Counted from the stretch's first letter, positions 46,465 through 56,854 are shown. The stretch is 64,000 nt of DNA from Acinetobacter lwoffii (GCF_024129735.1 NZ_JAMXXK010000005.1:1-64000), one strand, 5' to 3'. The notes: generated by a model from the sequence alone, not told the origin. Numbers and translations are program-made.

Positions 46465-48639
46465 TTATAATGAACCTAATTCAGTTGCCTGTTCATCACG
46501 CTCATGACTCAAACTTTGTTTCAGTTGACTCAACTGCTTTAAAATGCTGAACATTAAAGACAGCTGCTGCAAAATGATCAGGGATTTCTGATCTTGCTCC
46601 TGATCTTGAGCCAGGCGCTGTCGAATATGAGCAATCATATTTTGCGCACTTAAATCGGGCATTTCATCTCTTAGCAATGCACCACGAATGTTCTCAAGTG
46701 CTTTGTCTAGTAAATTCAGAATGTCCTGATCTTCAATTTTTTCCCGGTGTGCGCCCAGTGCGGCAATATAACTGATAAAAGTATGATTCAGACACAGGAA
46801 CTCAAAGGCCAGCGATTTTTGTACCGGATCAATATCCGGTTCAGTGGCCAGTGTTGAAATCAGTGAAGCCACCTCTGCATCGGTATTGTGGGCCGTACGG
46901 CGCACAATCCGATATTTCAAGCCATTATTACGTCCCGATTTATACTGCTCGATCACTTCACTCAAATAATCCGCTTCTGCCTGCAAGCTGCGTTTGATAC
47001 TGCGCGGCAAACGTCGGAATTTCCAATCTGGAAAAATAAAGCTGACACCGAACCAGGCAATGGCACAGCCAATCAAGGTGTCAATCATACGCGGGATGGC
47101 CGCAGCATAGCCCATACCGTCCAGATTGAAGTTGATCAAGGCTAAAATCGTGATAAAGGCGGTGGCCTGTGCATACTGTTTACTGCGCAATTCAAAGAAC
47201 AGAATTCCGCTGAATACCAGAAGCAATAATTGTCCTTCGATGGAAGGCACAAAATACAAAATGGCATAACCTAGAATAATACCGACCAACGTACCGACAA
47301 TACGCAGACGTAAACGGCGTTTGGTGGCGTTAAAGTTGGGCTGGCTGACAAAGAGTGCGGTCAATAAAATCCAGTAACCATATTCAATATTGCTGACCTG
47401 TACGAAGATATAGCTGATCAGCAGCACAATCGACAGGCGAATGGCATGCCGGAACAGCACCGACTCGGGTGTCAAATGCTGTTTAATCCGAATCTTGATG
47501 TCATCCCAGCCTTTCAGGTCATCATCTCTGAGCTGGTTTTCGATATGTTTGAAACGCTCGGACTTGATACTTTGCTCGGTTTCCAGATTGCGTAACTGGG
47601 CATCAATCGATTTCAGGTTTTGAAACAGCGCAAACAGGGCACTGATCCAGACCTGATCATAATGCTGCTCCTGACGTAACTTATCCAGAGACTGTCTCAG
47701 GTTGTCAAACGCATGCTTGAAGCGCTGGTTATGCACATAGGGTTTGCGCATCAGTAAACTTTCACTCAGGTCCTTACAGGCTTTGCCCTGAATTGACATG
47801 ATGCGCTGGAAGCGGAACAGGATATCGCTATGCTGGAAAATCTTGGCCAGTTTCTGATAATCAATATGCGCTGAATCGGCACGTTCATGAATATCCTGCG
47901 CGACAAAATAATATTGCAGGCTGCGACGGGTATCTTTTTGCCCACGGTCGCCTTTCAGGCGAGTCAAAAGGGCAGTTTTCATTTCATTAAAAATCGCAAT
48001 CAGTTTGCCATTTTCCAGCGAGAGTTCAATCATGCTTTGTTGATAGCTTTTCGGGGTCATGTCCACATCAAACAGATTGGACTTGGCATATAAAAAGTCA
48101 CCGAGCGCAGAATAGGAAATGGCAAGCTTGTCTTGCGCCAACCGGGCAGGGAAGATCAGGAAACTGAGGGTCGACAGCAGACCGTACCACATCGCGCCGA
48201 TGACCAATAAACCAGCCTGTTTATACCATTCATCAAACAGCTCTACCCCGAGCATGGAATAAACGGAAATCACCAGACAGCCGTAAGAAATCGTGGCATA
48301 GCGTCGCCCTAGTGAACCCAGCAAAATCAGGGCAATACAGGACACAATTAAGGCCAAGGCAAATAGCAGGGGATAAGGAAAGAGCAGATATACGCCCACT
48401 GCGGTAATAAAGAAGCCAATGTAGGTATACAGCAGATTTAAAATCCGCACCGAAAAGCGGTCATCAATATCACTTAAACCGGCTGCGACCACGCCTAAAG
48501 TCAGTGGAATTGTCATCAATTGTTGTCCCATAAAATAGGGAACAAAGGCGGTACCTGCAAATGCCGTCATCATGCGCAGGTTATACATCAAGGTCGTATT
48601 ATAGGTGGTTTGCTTGAGACGAGTGAGCCAAGATTTCAA
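46465..48639 (-). CDS. FUSC / YccS-YhfK family inner-membrane transporter
   Basis: The protein is 724 residues in the full-length YccS layout: an N-terminal block of six helices (about 20-165), a cytoplasmic helical domain (about 170-380), a second helix block (about 398-530) and a C-terminal cytoplasmic domain. The second block begins with the typical FRHAIRLSIVLLISYIF. Related proteins (AaeB, YccS) are thought to export aromatic acids or other metabolites. The start is TTG at 48639, supported by AAGGA six bases upstream. The substrate is unknown. Confidence 0.87.
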   Translation of the reverse strand: MKSWLTRLKQTTYNTTLMYNLRMMTAFAGTAFVPYFMGQQLMTIPLTLGVVAAGLSDIDDRFSVRILNLLYTYIGFFITAVGVYLLFPYPLLFALALIVSCIALILLGSLGRRYATISYGCLVISVYSMLGVELFDEWYKQAGLLVIGAMWYGLLSTLSFLIFPARLAQDKLAISYSALGDFLYAKSNLFDVDMTPKSYQQSMIELSLENGKLIAIFNEMKTALLTRLKGDRGQKDTRRSLQYYFVAQDIHERADSAHIDYQKLAKIFQHSDILFRFQRIMSIQGKACKDLSESLLMRKPYVHNQRFKHAFDNLRQSLDKLRQEQHYDQVWISALFALFQNLKSIDAQLRNLETEQSIKSERFKHIENQLRDDDLKGWDDIKIRIKQHLTPESVLFRHAIRLSIVLLISYIFVQVSNIEYGYWILLTALFVSQPNFNATKRRLRLRIVGTLVGIILGYAILYFVPSIEGQLLLLVFSGILFFELRSKQYAQATAFITILALINFNLDGMGYAAAIPRMIDTLIGCAIAWFGVSFIFPDWKFRRLPRSIKRSLQAEADYLSEVIEQYKSGRNNGLKYRIVRRTAHNTDAEVASLISTLATEPDIDPVQKSLAFEFLCLNHTFISYIAALGAHREKIEDQDILNLLDKALENIRGALLRDEMPDLSAQNMIAHIRQRLAQDQEQDQKSLIILQQLSLMFSILKQLSQLKQSLSHERDEQATELGSL

Positions 48640-48777
48640 AGGTCGTCCTTTATACTGCAGTCTTAGAGCTGAATCTGAATAGGCTAATGAAAATAGTATA
48701 TTTATAAATCTTCATTTCAGGCTAAATCATACTATGCAGTGTGTTAATTTGTCTGCATATTAGCGCTTTAAATCTTC

Positions 48778-49995
48778 ATGCTTATGACATCAAATAAAAT
48801 AGTACAACAACCTTATGCCATGTCCTGGATTGTGTTGCTGGCGACCTTAAGTGCACTCGGGCCTTTGTCCATTGATATGTATCTTTCGGCCTTACCGGCC
48901 ATGGCAGCAGATTTTGGTGTCAGTACTCAAATGGTTTCCAATAGCCTGCCAGCTTATTTCTTCGGTCTGGCGATCGGACAACTGATTTATGGTCCGATCA
49001 GTGACCGGATTGGGCGTAAACCACCACTATATTTTGGGCTATGCTTATACATTGTGGCAAGTTTGCTGTGTGTCTTTGCGCAGGATGAATGGAGCCTGAT
49101 CGCTGCACGGATTCTGCAAGCTCTCGGTGGCTGTGTCGGGGTGGTCATGGCACGCGCTGCAATTCGTGATCGTCTGGATATGCATTCAGCAGCTCAGGCC
49201 TTTGCCAGCATGATGATTGTGACCGCAATTGCGCCAATCATTGCTCCAAGCTTGGGGGCTTGGGTATTGATGTTTTATGAATGGAACGTGATCTTCTTGG
49301 TGTTGATGGGCTGCGGTCTGTTGAGTCTGGCCTGTGTACACTTTCTTTTTAAAGAAACCCTGGAGCCAGAACGCCGTCTCAAGCTGAACTTTCAACAGGT
49401 TATAAGTTTGTACCGGTGCATTTTTCAGGATCCAAGCTTTCGACGTCCGCTCTATGCCGGCTGTTTTTCCGGTGCGGTGATGTTCTGTTATATCAGCGCT
49501 TCTTCGGCCATTCTGATGGATCGTTATCAACTGACCGAGCAGCAGTTTGCGTATGCCTTTGGTGCGAATGCCTTCGGGATCATGCTGTTTTCGACCTTGA
49601 ATAAACGTCTGGCTGGGCGTTTCTCGATATTGCAGCGTCTGAAAATTGGCACCTGTCTGCAGTTTGCCGGTGTATTAGGGTTAATCTTGCTCGGCTGTCT
49701 GGATGTCGATTCTGTGCTCTGGGTGTTGTTAGGCATGTTTATTGTGGTGGCAGCCCTTGGGTTTACTGGTCCGAATGCCATGGCTTTAGCAATGGCTAAA
49801 CAGGGCGAGCGGGCAGGAACTGCAAGTGCCATTATGGGCAGTATGCAATTTGTCTGTGGTTTATTGGGCGGTGTATTACTGAATTTTCTGATCTGGCATG
49901 CTTTACTGAATATGGCATTGATCATGCTGGTTTTTGTCGGTATTTCTGCTTGGGCGATTTTTAAAATCAACATGCCCAGCCTAAAAAATGCATAG
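48778..49995 (+). CDS. Bcr/CflA family drug:H+ antiporter (MFS)
   Basis: The protein is 405 residues, 12 membrane helices. The family start LGPLSIDMYLSALPAMAADF (helix 1), the loop DRIGRKP and the ARAAIRDRLD run mark Bcr/CflA exporters. An in-frame ATG at 48784 is an equally possible start. Substrates may include chloramphenicol-like drugs or sulfonamides in relatives; not predictable here. It is divergent from the FUSC gene and convergent with the nitroreductase gene. Confidence 0.88.
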   Translation: MLMTSNKIVQQPYAMSWIVLLATLSALGPLSIDMYLSALPAMAADFGVSTQMVSNSLPAYFFGLAIGQLIYGPISDRIGRKPPLYFGLCLYIVASLLCVFAQDEWSLIAARILQALGGCVGVVMARAAIRDRLDMHSAAQAFASMMIVTAIAPIIAPSLGAWVLMFYEWNVIFLVLMGCGLLSLACVHFLFKETLEPERRLKLNFQQVISLYRCIFQDPSFRRPLYAGCFSGAVMFCYISASSAILMDRYQLTEQQFAYAFGANAFGIMLFSTLNKRLAGRFSILQRLKIGTCLQFAGVLGLILLGCLDVDSVLWVLLGMFIVVAALGFTGPNAMALAMAKQGERAGTASAIMGSMQFVCGLLGGVLLNFLIWHALLNMALIMLVFVGISAWAIFKINMPSLKNA

Positions 49996-50039
49996 ATGCT
50001 GGCTGCCTCTCAGATAATAAAAATACTGGTCTGGACAGA

Positions 50040-50063
50040 GGGCTAAGCAAGTTGGCTTAGCCC
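50040..50063. terminator. hairpin between the MFS and nitroreductase genes
   Basis: GGGCTAAGC and GCTTAGCCC, 9 bp perfect with a 6-base loop, lie between two convergent stops. There is no T tract, so terminator function is uncertain. Confidence 0.5.
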
Positions 50064-50071
50064 TGCTTGCA

Positions 50072-50779
50072 TCACTCATCGATAAACACGGCAAATTCTT
50101 CTACGGGAACGCGCGGGGTAATAAAGCTGTTAATAATTTGCTCTGGGTCGGCATAACCCAGTGCTATACCGCAGACCAGCTCTTCATCATCGGGTGCGCC
50201 GACCAGATCAAGCACGATCGGGTGAAAGTGATTCCAGGCTGCCTGCGGGCAGGTATCCAGACCACGGGCTTTTGCGGCCAGCATGACATTCTGGATCATC
50301 ATAGAAACATCCATTTTGGAACCGATCGCCAAAGAACGATGTACGGTAAAGAACAGGCCGACAGGTGCATCAAATAATTCAAAATTACGCAGTTGCTGAC
50401 GCGCCATTTTTTCCTTTTCACCTTTTTGAATATTCAGCAAGCCATATAAACCCCAGCCATTTTCACGACGACGTTCAATAAATGGCGAGATCCATTGTTC
50501 AGGATAATAGGCAAAAGTTTCCTGATACTGCTGTGACAATTCTGGATTTGCATAGATTTGCATTTGTGCCTGACAGACACGTTGCACGAGTTCATCGCGC
50601 TTTTTGCCTGTTACCACATATATCCTCCAGGGTTGGGTATTGGTTCCTGAGGGTGCGCGGCTGGCCACCGTCAAAATCTCTTTTAAGATATCTGTACTAA
50701 CGGGGGTATTTAAAAAAGCACGCACTGAATGGCGAGAGGTGATGGTGTGATCTATAGCATGAACAAGATTTTGATCCAT
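50072..50779 (-). CDS. FMN-dependent nitroreductase family protein
   Basis: The protein is 235 residues. The N-terminal SRHSVRAFLNTPVS (FMN phosphate contacts), SRAPSGTNTQPWRIYVV and the C-terminal GLDTCPQAAWNHFHP and CGIALGYAD are nitroreductase signatures. It is a cytoplasmic flavin enzyme that reduces nitro groups or quinones with NAD(P)H. It is monocistronic, with a long empty region upstream. Confidence 0.88.
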   Translation of the reverse strand: MDQNLVHAIDHTITSRHSVRAFLNTPVSTDILKEILTVASRAPSGTNTQPWRIYVVTGKKRDELVQRVCQAQMQIYANPELSQQYQETFAYYPEQWISPFIERRRENGWGLYGLLNIQKGEKEKMARQQLRNFELFDAPVGLFFTVHRSLAIGSKMDVSMMIQNVMLAAKARGLDTCPQAAWNHFHPIVLDLVGAPDDEELVCGIALGYADPEQIINSFITPRVPVEEFAVFIDE

Positions 50780-51681
50780 TATGGGGTCCAGTCGAATATC
50801 CTTATTGAGTTTGCAATGACTATAAACTAAACAAACAGAAGGGAGGATAGGAAAATTTCATTGTTTACCGGATGATAAAAATGATTTATCCAAAAAATGG
50901 CCAAAGAGTACTTATTTGGCCTTCTAAAATACGAGTTTAGTCCTCTAAATGATCAGAATAAATATTGTTATGAAAATTGTCTTTAAGTGAAAAAAATAGC
51001 TTAAATCCCAAGTGCTTGAACCATTCAACAATAACAATTTCACACAGAGAACTGGTTTATTTTGACTGAAAATCAAGATAATTTAATTTCAAGATGCCTG
51101 TTTTATTACGTGTTGAGTAAAAGATTAATATTTTTTTTGAATTAAAATATAGATTAATCTTCATATAAAAATAAGAATTTATAATTATTTTTTATAGGTA
51201 AATTAACTATTGCTAATAAAAAGAAATAAAACTTGATACAAAGAAACAGCATAATGTACGACTTTTCATCTTAATTCATGCATTTTGTGATTAAGATCTG
51301 TTTTAAATAACGCGATTCCAGATGGCTTGAATGAAGTCTTTAGGTTGAAAGCACTCATCAAGCACTGAATGTTTTTTTGAGCTTAAAACACAGTTTTTTT
51401 ACCAGCATGCGCGTCTGTTGGAAAATTGTCTGCAATTTTCCAACAGACTGAGTATCTGAATAGAAAAGGTGTTGCTTTTATAAATCTCTCATTTGTTGAA
51501 TATGATCGTGATGATGATATTCATAAGTTTAAAAGAGATGATAAATCGGTTTGTTTTTCTAATGGTGATAGATCAAATCAGGATATTTCCAGATGAAGAT
51601 CTAATGAGCGAGCTAGAGATCTAGCGCACTTCATCACTTTTAGAACAATAAAAAATTCAAAATCATCTTGGGCAAAAAATT
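50780..51681. other. 902-bp non-coding region with a strong inverted repeat
   Basis: AT-rich, with no convincing gene on either strand; open frames without start codons or of 40 residues occur near 51410-51630 but look accidental. It holds the promoters of the nitroreductase (leftwards) and gltS (rightwards). The main structure is a perfect 16-bp hairpin at 51413-51448. The length leaves room for an unannotated small RNA. Confidence 0.6.
51413..51448. repeat. perfect 16-bp inverted repeat with 4-base loop
   Basis: GTCTGTTGGAAAATTG is followed by TCTG and then its exact reverse complement. No T run follows on the plus strand, so this is not an ordinary terminator. It is 233 bp before the gltS start. 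Confidence 0.85.
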
Positions 51682-52920
51682 ATGGATTTTACTTTTAACG
51701 CATTTTATACCTTGATTGCCGCAGTCATTGTTCTGTTACTCGGCCGATTCCTGGTTAATAAAATCGATTTTTTAAGACGTTACAATATTCCTGAGCCGGT
51801 TGCGGGCGGTTTGGTTGCGGCGATCATCTCATTGCTGGTGCATTCATTGTGGGGATATAGCATCACCACCAGTGCAGAATTACAAACCAGCTTTATGCTG
51901 ATTTTCTTTGCTTCGATTGGTCTGAGTGCCAACTTTTCCAAGTTGCGTGAAGGCGGGATCGGTCTGGTTATTTTCCTGTTTGCTGTTTCGGCTTTCATTA
52001 TTTTGCAAAATGCGGTCGGCATGAGTCTGGCAACATTATTGGGTATTGACCCGTTGATTGGCTTGATTGCAGGCTCAGTTACCTTAACCGGTGGTCATGG
52101 TACTGCGGGGGCATGGGGGGAAATTTTTGAAGTTGAACATGGTATTCAAGGTGCGCTGGCACTAGGTATGGCCAGTGCGACTTTTGGATTGATTATCGGC
52201 GGTATTATTGGCGGACCTTTGGCCAAGTTGCTGATCAACCGTTATAACCTGGCTACTGCACGTACCGATCAGCAGATCGAAACGCGTGACAATACGCCAA
52301 TGGACAGTACCACCAGCGAATATGTACCGTTTGAATATCCGCATCAGGTGCGTTTAATTACCGCTGATAATGCAATCACGACCTTGGGCCTGTTTGCAGG
52401 CTGTTTGGCTTTTGCAGAGTTTATGACGGGTTTCAGTAAAGGTACTGCATTTGAACTGCCAACATTCGTGTGGGCATTGGCGGGTGGTGTCATCCTGCGT
52501 AATGTACTGGAAGGTATTTTCAAAGTTCAGATTTTCGATCGTGCGATTGATGTGTTCGGTAATGCTTCATTGTCGCTGTACTTGGCGATGGCATTGTTGT
52601 CATTGAAATTATGGCAATTGGCTGACCTTGCAGGACCACTGATGGTGATTCTGGGTGCGCAAACTATCACCATGGCTTTGTATGCCGGTTTTGTAACTTT
52701 CCGCCTGATGGGCAAGAACTATGATGCTGCGGTACTTGCAGCAGGTCATTGTGGTTTTGGTATGGGTGCAACGCCAACAGCGGTTGCCAATATGCAGGCG
52801 ATTACCAATATGTATGGTGCGTCGCATAAGGCCTTCCTGATTGTTCCATTATGTGGTGCGTTCTTCGTTGACTTAATCAATGCTACTGTTATTCAGATGA
52901 TTTTGAAGTTTTTTGCATAA
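51682..52920 (+). CDS. gltS: Sodium/glutamate symporter
   Basis: An inner-membrane Na+-driven glutamate importer of 412 residues, the expected length for GltS. It has about 12 hydrophobic segments in two repeats. The repeats carry the signatures SVTLTGGHGTAGAWG (about residues 132-146) and AGHCGFGMGATPTAVANM (about 353-370), with family motifs IPEPVAGGLVA and FFASIGLSANF near the start. It is followed 45 bp later by the alanine symporter, likely a shared transcript. Confidence 0.93.
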   Translation: MDFTFNAFYTLIAAVIVLLLGRFLVNKIDFLRRYNIPEPVAGGLVAAIISLLVHSLWGYSITTSAELQTSFMLIFFASIGLSANFSKLREGGIGLVIFLFAVSAFIILQNAVGMSLATLLGIDPLIGLIAGSVTLTGGHGTAGAWGEIFEVEHGIQGALALGMASATFGLIIGGIIGGPLAKLLINRYNLATARTDQQIETRDNTPMDSTTSEYVPFEYPHQVRLITADNAITTLGLFAGCLAFAEFMTGFSKGTAFELPTFVWALAGGVILRNVLEGIFKVQIFDRAIDVFGNASLSLYLAMALLSLKLWQLADLAGPLMVILGAQTITMALYAGFVTFRLMGKNYDAAVLAAGHCGFGMGATPTAVANMQAITNMYGASHKAFLIVPLCGAFFVDLINATVIQMILKFFA

Positions 52921-52965
52921 TTTTTATGCCTGATACGATGAGTCATAGGCTCATAAGGATGTGAC

Positions 52966-54441
52966 ATGAATGATCAGTTAAATGAAACCTTACTCGGCTG
53001 GATTAATGCCCTGAATGGCCCTTTATGGGATTTTCTGGTGGTGTTTCTGGTCGCAGTCGGTATTTTCTACACGATCATGACGGGTGCAGTACAAATTCGT
53101 TTGTTCTGGCACAGCATGAAAGTCATGAAAAATAGCCGTGGCAAGGTTCAGGATACGCACGGCATTACCCCGTTTCAGGCCTTTGTCACTGGACTGGCAA
53201 GCCGGGTCGGTGTGGGCAATGTCGCGGGTGTCGCCATTGCGATTGCGATTGGTGGCCCCGGTGCCGTGTTCTGGATGTGGTTTACTGCCTTTTTGGGCAT
53301 GAGTTCTGCTTTTGTTGAATCCTCTTTGGCACAGTTGTTTAAGGTGCGAGATAACAAAAACCAGCAATTCCGTGGTGGTCCAGCTTATTACATTACTCAA
53401 GGCCTGAAACAGAAATGGCTCGGGATTGTCTTTGCGATTGCATTGATCACGACTTATGGTTTTGTCTTCAATGCAGTTCAGGCCAATGCCATTACCGGAG
53501 CAACCTCTCATGCCTGGGGCTGGGATCAGGCGAACCTGATTCTGCCATTAGGCGGCCTGAATCTGGAAATTTCCTGGGTCGGATTGTTTCTGGTCTTGAT
53601 GACTGCGGTGATCATTTTTGGCGGGATTAAACGGATTGCGAAAGTTGCGGAAAGCTTTGTGCCGTTTATGGCTGTGCTTTATCTGGCTGTGGCTTTGTAT
53701 ATTGCGGTCATCAATTACGATCTGCTCCCATCCATCTTCCAGCTCATTTTCAGTAAAGCCTTTGAATTTGAAGCTGCTGCTGGTGGTTTCTTTGGTGCCA
53801 TGGTATCTATGGCCATGATGATGGGCATCAAGCGTGGTCTGTTCTCTAACGAGGCAGGGATGGGGTCGGCACCGAACGCCGCTGCAGCCTCGGATGTCAA
53901 ACATCCAGTCAACCAGGGTCTGGTACAGATGCTCGGGGTATTTGTAGATACCTTTGTGGTGTGTTCATGTACCGCGATTATTATTCTGGTCTCAGGACTG
54001 TATGAAAATGCAGGCTTTGAAGGCGTGACCTTGACCCAGATGGCGCTTGAAAGCCAGATTGGTGCTTGGGGCGATGACTTCCTGGCTTTGATTCTGTTCC
54101 TGTTTGCCTATTCTTCGATTATTGGTAACTATGCCTATGCCGAAGGAAACGTCCAGTTCATCAATAACAATAGCCGGGTGATGTTGATTTTCCGCTTATT
54201 TGTATTGGTCATGGTGTATTTCGGTTCTATCGCCAGTGTGCCGTTGATCTGGAATATGGCAGATCTGTTCATGGGTGTCATGGCAAGTATCAACTTGATT
54301 GCGATCCTGTTGCTGATGCCATTCCTGCTGATGCTACTCAAAGACTATACCGGTCAGCTGAAGCGTGGTGTGAAAGAACCTGAATTTAAACTGGATAACC
54401 ATCCTAAATTTAAAGATAAGGTTAAATCAGATATCTGGTAA
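52966..54441 (+). CDS. Sodium/alanine symporter (AGCS family)
   Basis: The protein is 491 residues. A good AAGGATG site is before ATG 52966. Motifs of the family are ITPFQAFVTGLASRVGVGNVAG, GGPGAVFWMW, and GMGSAPNAAAASDVKHPVNQG. About 11 membrane helices are visible. It imports alanine or glycine with sodium. Together with the adjacent gltS it forms an amino-acid uptake pair, closed by a bidirectional terminator. Confidence 0.93.
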   Translation: MNDQLNETLLGWINALNGPLWDFLVVFLVAVGIFYTIMTGAVQIRLFWHSMKVMKNSRGKVQDTHGITPFQAFVTGLASRVGVGNVAGVAIAIAIGGPGAVFWMWFTAFLGMSSAFVESSLAQLFKVRDNKNQQFRGGPAYYITQGLKQKWLGIVFAIALITTYGFVFNAVQANAITGATSHAWGWDQANLILPLGGLNLEISWVGLFLVLMTAVIIFGGIKRIAKVAESFVPFMAVLYLAVALYIAVINYDLLPSIFQLIFSKAFEFEAAAGGFFGAMVSMAMMMGIKRGLFSNEAGMGSAPNAAAASDVKHPVNQGLVQMLGVFVDTFVVCSCTAIIILVSGLYENAGFEGVTLTQMALESQIGAWGDDFLALILFLFAYSSIIGNYAYAEGNVQFINNNSRVMLIFRLFVLVMVYFGSIASVPLIWNMADLFMGVMASINLIAILLLMPFLLMLLKDYTGQLKRGVKEPEFKLDNHPKFKDKVKSDIW

Positions 54442-54451
54442 GACTTGAAGC

Positions 54452-54481
54452 AAAAAGCCCCGATCATTCGGGGCTTTTTTT
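54452..54481. terminator. Bidirectional terminator after the alanine symporter
   Basis: AAAAAGCCCCG, a 6-base loop, then CGGGGCTTTTTTT. It lies between the alanine symporter and chromate transporter stops. Confidence 0.92.
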
Positions 54482-54496
54482 GTGCCAAAGTTTTCT

Positions 54497-55702
54497 TTAG
54501 AAGAAATTTAAATAACTTTGATAAAGCACGAAGCCCAAAATCAGGCTGAACCAGACTGGTAGTTTTGAGCGTAGCAGGGCAATCATCACCGCGACAAAGA
54601 CCAGGTCGGAGCCATAACTAAAATAACGTTGTGAAAGATCCAGCAATAAATACAGCAATAGCCCCACCACCGCAGCATTGATGCCCATCACCGCCTGATG
54701 AATATGGCGCTGCTGCATCAACCATGACCAGTAGGGCAAGGTGGCAAAAATCAGGAAAAATGAAGGTAAAAAGATTGCGCAGGTCGCTAGTACTGCATTC
54801 AGCCAGACATAGGGCGTCCAAGGCAGCAAAGCACCAATATAACTGGCAAAACTGAATAAAGGCCCCGGCATAAGCTGGGAAAATGCATAGCCAAGATCAA
54901 AAGATTGTGCACTCACTAAACCAGTCGTGACAAAGTCCTGATGTAACAAAGGCAGAATCACATGACCGCCACCAAACACCAGCGAGCCAGTCTGATAAAA
55001 ATTGGAAAAAAATTGCAGCTCCGATTCACCCCATAATTTTCCAGCTAAGGGGAGCAGAACAAACGGCAAGATAAATGCCAGTAACCAATAGGGTGCAGCG
55101 GCAGATCGAATATACGGCGAGCTGATTGCCGTTTTGTTAATTTCTTTAGGTTTTGAATCTGATGGGGAAAAATATCCAGCCAAGAGTCCACAGATTGCGC
55201 CCAGCATAATCACAAGAATCTGATTAAAACTCACTGAAACGACTATCAGTAATGCGACAGAGAGGATTAAGACAGCATATTGCCAAGCTGATTTACAGAA
55301 GCTTCTCAGCATTTGCCAGAATGCCCAGGCGATGACAGAAAATACAATTAACTGGATGGTATGAAAGCTGTTTGAGTTTAAAATATGGAAATAGCTTTGA
55401 CCCAAGAGCGCCACCAAGGTCATCAGAATCATTGAGGGCAGGGTAAAACCCAACCATGCGATCACGGCACCAGTATAGCCCCGTTGCAGATAACCGATCG
55501 ACAGCCCCACCTGACTGCTGCTCGGCCCGGGTAAAAGTTGCGCCAAAGCGACCAGTTGACTGTACTGGGTGTCATTCAACCATTGCAGTTGGGTCACAAA
55601 TTTTCGGTGAAAAAACACCAGATGCGCCGCTGGACCACCAAATGAAATGCAGCCCAGTTGCAGGAAAATCAGGAAAATCCGATACAGTGAGATTGAAGAC
55701 AT
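54497..55702 (-). CDS. chrA: Chromate transporter (ChrA, long-chain CHR family)
   Basis: The protein is 401 residues, the bidomain form with two homologous halves. The first half has FGGPAAHLVFFHRKFV, LAQLLPGPSSSQVGLSIGY and RGYTGAVIAWLGFTLPS. The second half repeats FGGGHVILPLLHQDFV and FSQLMPGPLFSFASYIGAL. It has about ten membrane helices. The family extrudes chromate, but many genomic members have no proven substrate. It is divergent from the patatin gene and has no chrB regulator beside it. Confidence 0.9.
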   Translation of the reverse strand: MSSISLYRIFLIFLQLGCISFGGPAAHLVFFHRKFVTQLQWLNDTQYSQLVALAQLLPGPSSSQVGLSIGYLQRGYTGAVIAWLGFTLPSMILMTLVALLGQSYFHILNSNSFHTIQLIVFSVIAWAFWQMLRSFCKSAWQYAVLILSVALLIVVSVSFNQILVIMLGAICGLLAGYFSPSDSKPKEINKTAISSPYIRSAAAPYWLLAFILPFVLLPLAGKLWGESELQFFSNFYQTGSLVFGGGHVILPLLHQDFVTTGLVSAQSFDLGYAFSQLMPGPLFSFASYIGALLPWTPYVWLNAVLATCAIFLPSFFLIFATLPYWSWLMQQRHIHQAVMGINAAVVGLLLYLLLDLSQRYFSYGSDLVFVAVMIALLRSKLPVWFSLILGFVLYQSYLNFF

Positions 55703-55826
55703 ACAGTTATGGGGAAAAATGAAGATAAAGTAGCTGAACTGTATGACAGTTTTACGAAATTCTACAGACTATTTATGCATGTGTTTATACACTATGCTGC
55801 TTTAGATTAATGAGGACATTCTCTGC

Positions 55827-56831
55827 ATGCAGAAATATGTGTTGAGTATGGTGATACTGGGTACATTTGGCCTAAGTGCTTGCCAAACGACCCCAATGAC
55901 AGCCCAAGCGGCGACTAGTCATCTACAACCTGCTGCACAACGCGGAGAAGCTCAGGCACGTCCGAATCAAATTGATTTTCAAAAGATCAAGCAAACCCAG
56001 CAACGTCCGGTAGTTGCTTTAGTTCTGGGCAGTGGCGGTGCGCGTGGCTATGCGCATATTGGTGCGTTGGAAGTACTGGAACAGGCGGGTATTCAACCAG
56101 ATTTTATTGTCGGAACCAGTGCGGGCAGTATTGTGGGATCCATTTATGCAAGTGGCAAACCGGCGATTGAACTGCGCAATATTGCTCTCAACATGCGACC
56201 GAATGATGTCCGTGATATCAAGCTGGCCAGAAAAGGTTTTTTTGATGGCAAGAAAGTTGAGGACTATGTCAACTTGCAAGTCGATCAAACCCCGCTTGAA
56301 GCCATGAAAATCCCGATGTTTGTGGTAGCAACCGCGCTGAAAGAAGGCAAGAAAGTCGTCTTTAACCATGGCAATACCGGACAGGCGGTACGTGCTTCAG
56401 TCTCGATTCCGAGTATGTTCATTCCGACCATCATTCAAGGTAAAGAATATGTAGATGGTGGTCTGGTCAGTCCGGTGCCGGTTGATGTGGCACGTGAGCT
56501 AGGGGCCGACATTGTAATTGCGGTGGATATTCTGGCACAACCCATTCACACGGAAACCAGCAATGTCTGGGGACTGTTTAACCAGAACATCAATATTATG
56601 CAGCAACATCTGGCGCATGAAGAATTAAAGCATGCAGATGTGGTGATTCAGCCGGATTTACGCGAAAAAGGCCATATCTTTGATGTCCGTGGCAGGGAAC
56701 TCACCATGCAGGCTGGTGCCGAGGCGACCCAGTTAAAGTTGATGGAAATTTCACAAGCCTACCAAAAACATGATTATGCTCAAGGACATCGCATTCCACA
56801 GTTTGTGGTACATGAACATCAAGCTCAATAA
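55827..56831 (+). CDS. patatin-like phospholipase, lipoprotein
   Basis: The protein is 334 residues. A signal peptide ends in the lipobox LSAC (Cys 19), so it is membrane-anchored. The oxyanion motif is LGSGGARGYAHIG (about 67-79), the nucleophile is Ser 98 in GTSAG, and the dyad Asp is D210 in VDGG. Such proteins (RssA-type in fold) cleave phospholipids or acyl esters. Substrate and membrane side are not shown by the sequence. It is a single gene, followed by a hairpin. Confidence 0.88.
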   Translation: MQKYVLSMVILGTFGLSACQTTPMTAQAATSHLQPAAQRGEAQARPNQIDFQKIKQTQQRPVVALVLGSGGARGYAHIGALEVLEQAGIQPDFIVGTSAGSIVGSIYASGKPAIELRNIALNMRPNDVRDIKLARKGFFDGKKVEDYVNLQVDQTPLEAMKIPMFVVATALKEGKKVVFNHGNTGQAVRASVSIPSMFIPTIIQGKEYVDGGLVSPVPVDVARELGADIVIAVDILAQPIHTETSNVWGLFNQNINIMQQHLAHEELKHADVVIQPDLREKGHIFDVRGRELTMQAGAEATQLKLMEISQAYQKHDYAQGHRIPQFVVHEHQAQ

Positions 56832-56854
56832 ATCTTTTTTTTGAAATTTCTGTT

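Noticed and set aside
51503-51630. Short open frames in the gltS upstream region
   Set aside because: One lacks a start codon and one is 40 residues long without a ribosome binding site; neither resembles a protein.
53023-53511. 162-residue open frame opposite the alanine symporter
   Set aside because: It lies wholly antisense to a well-supported gene, has no start context, and its composition reflects the codon pattern of the sense strand.
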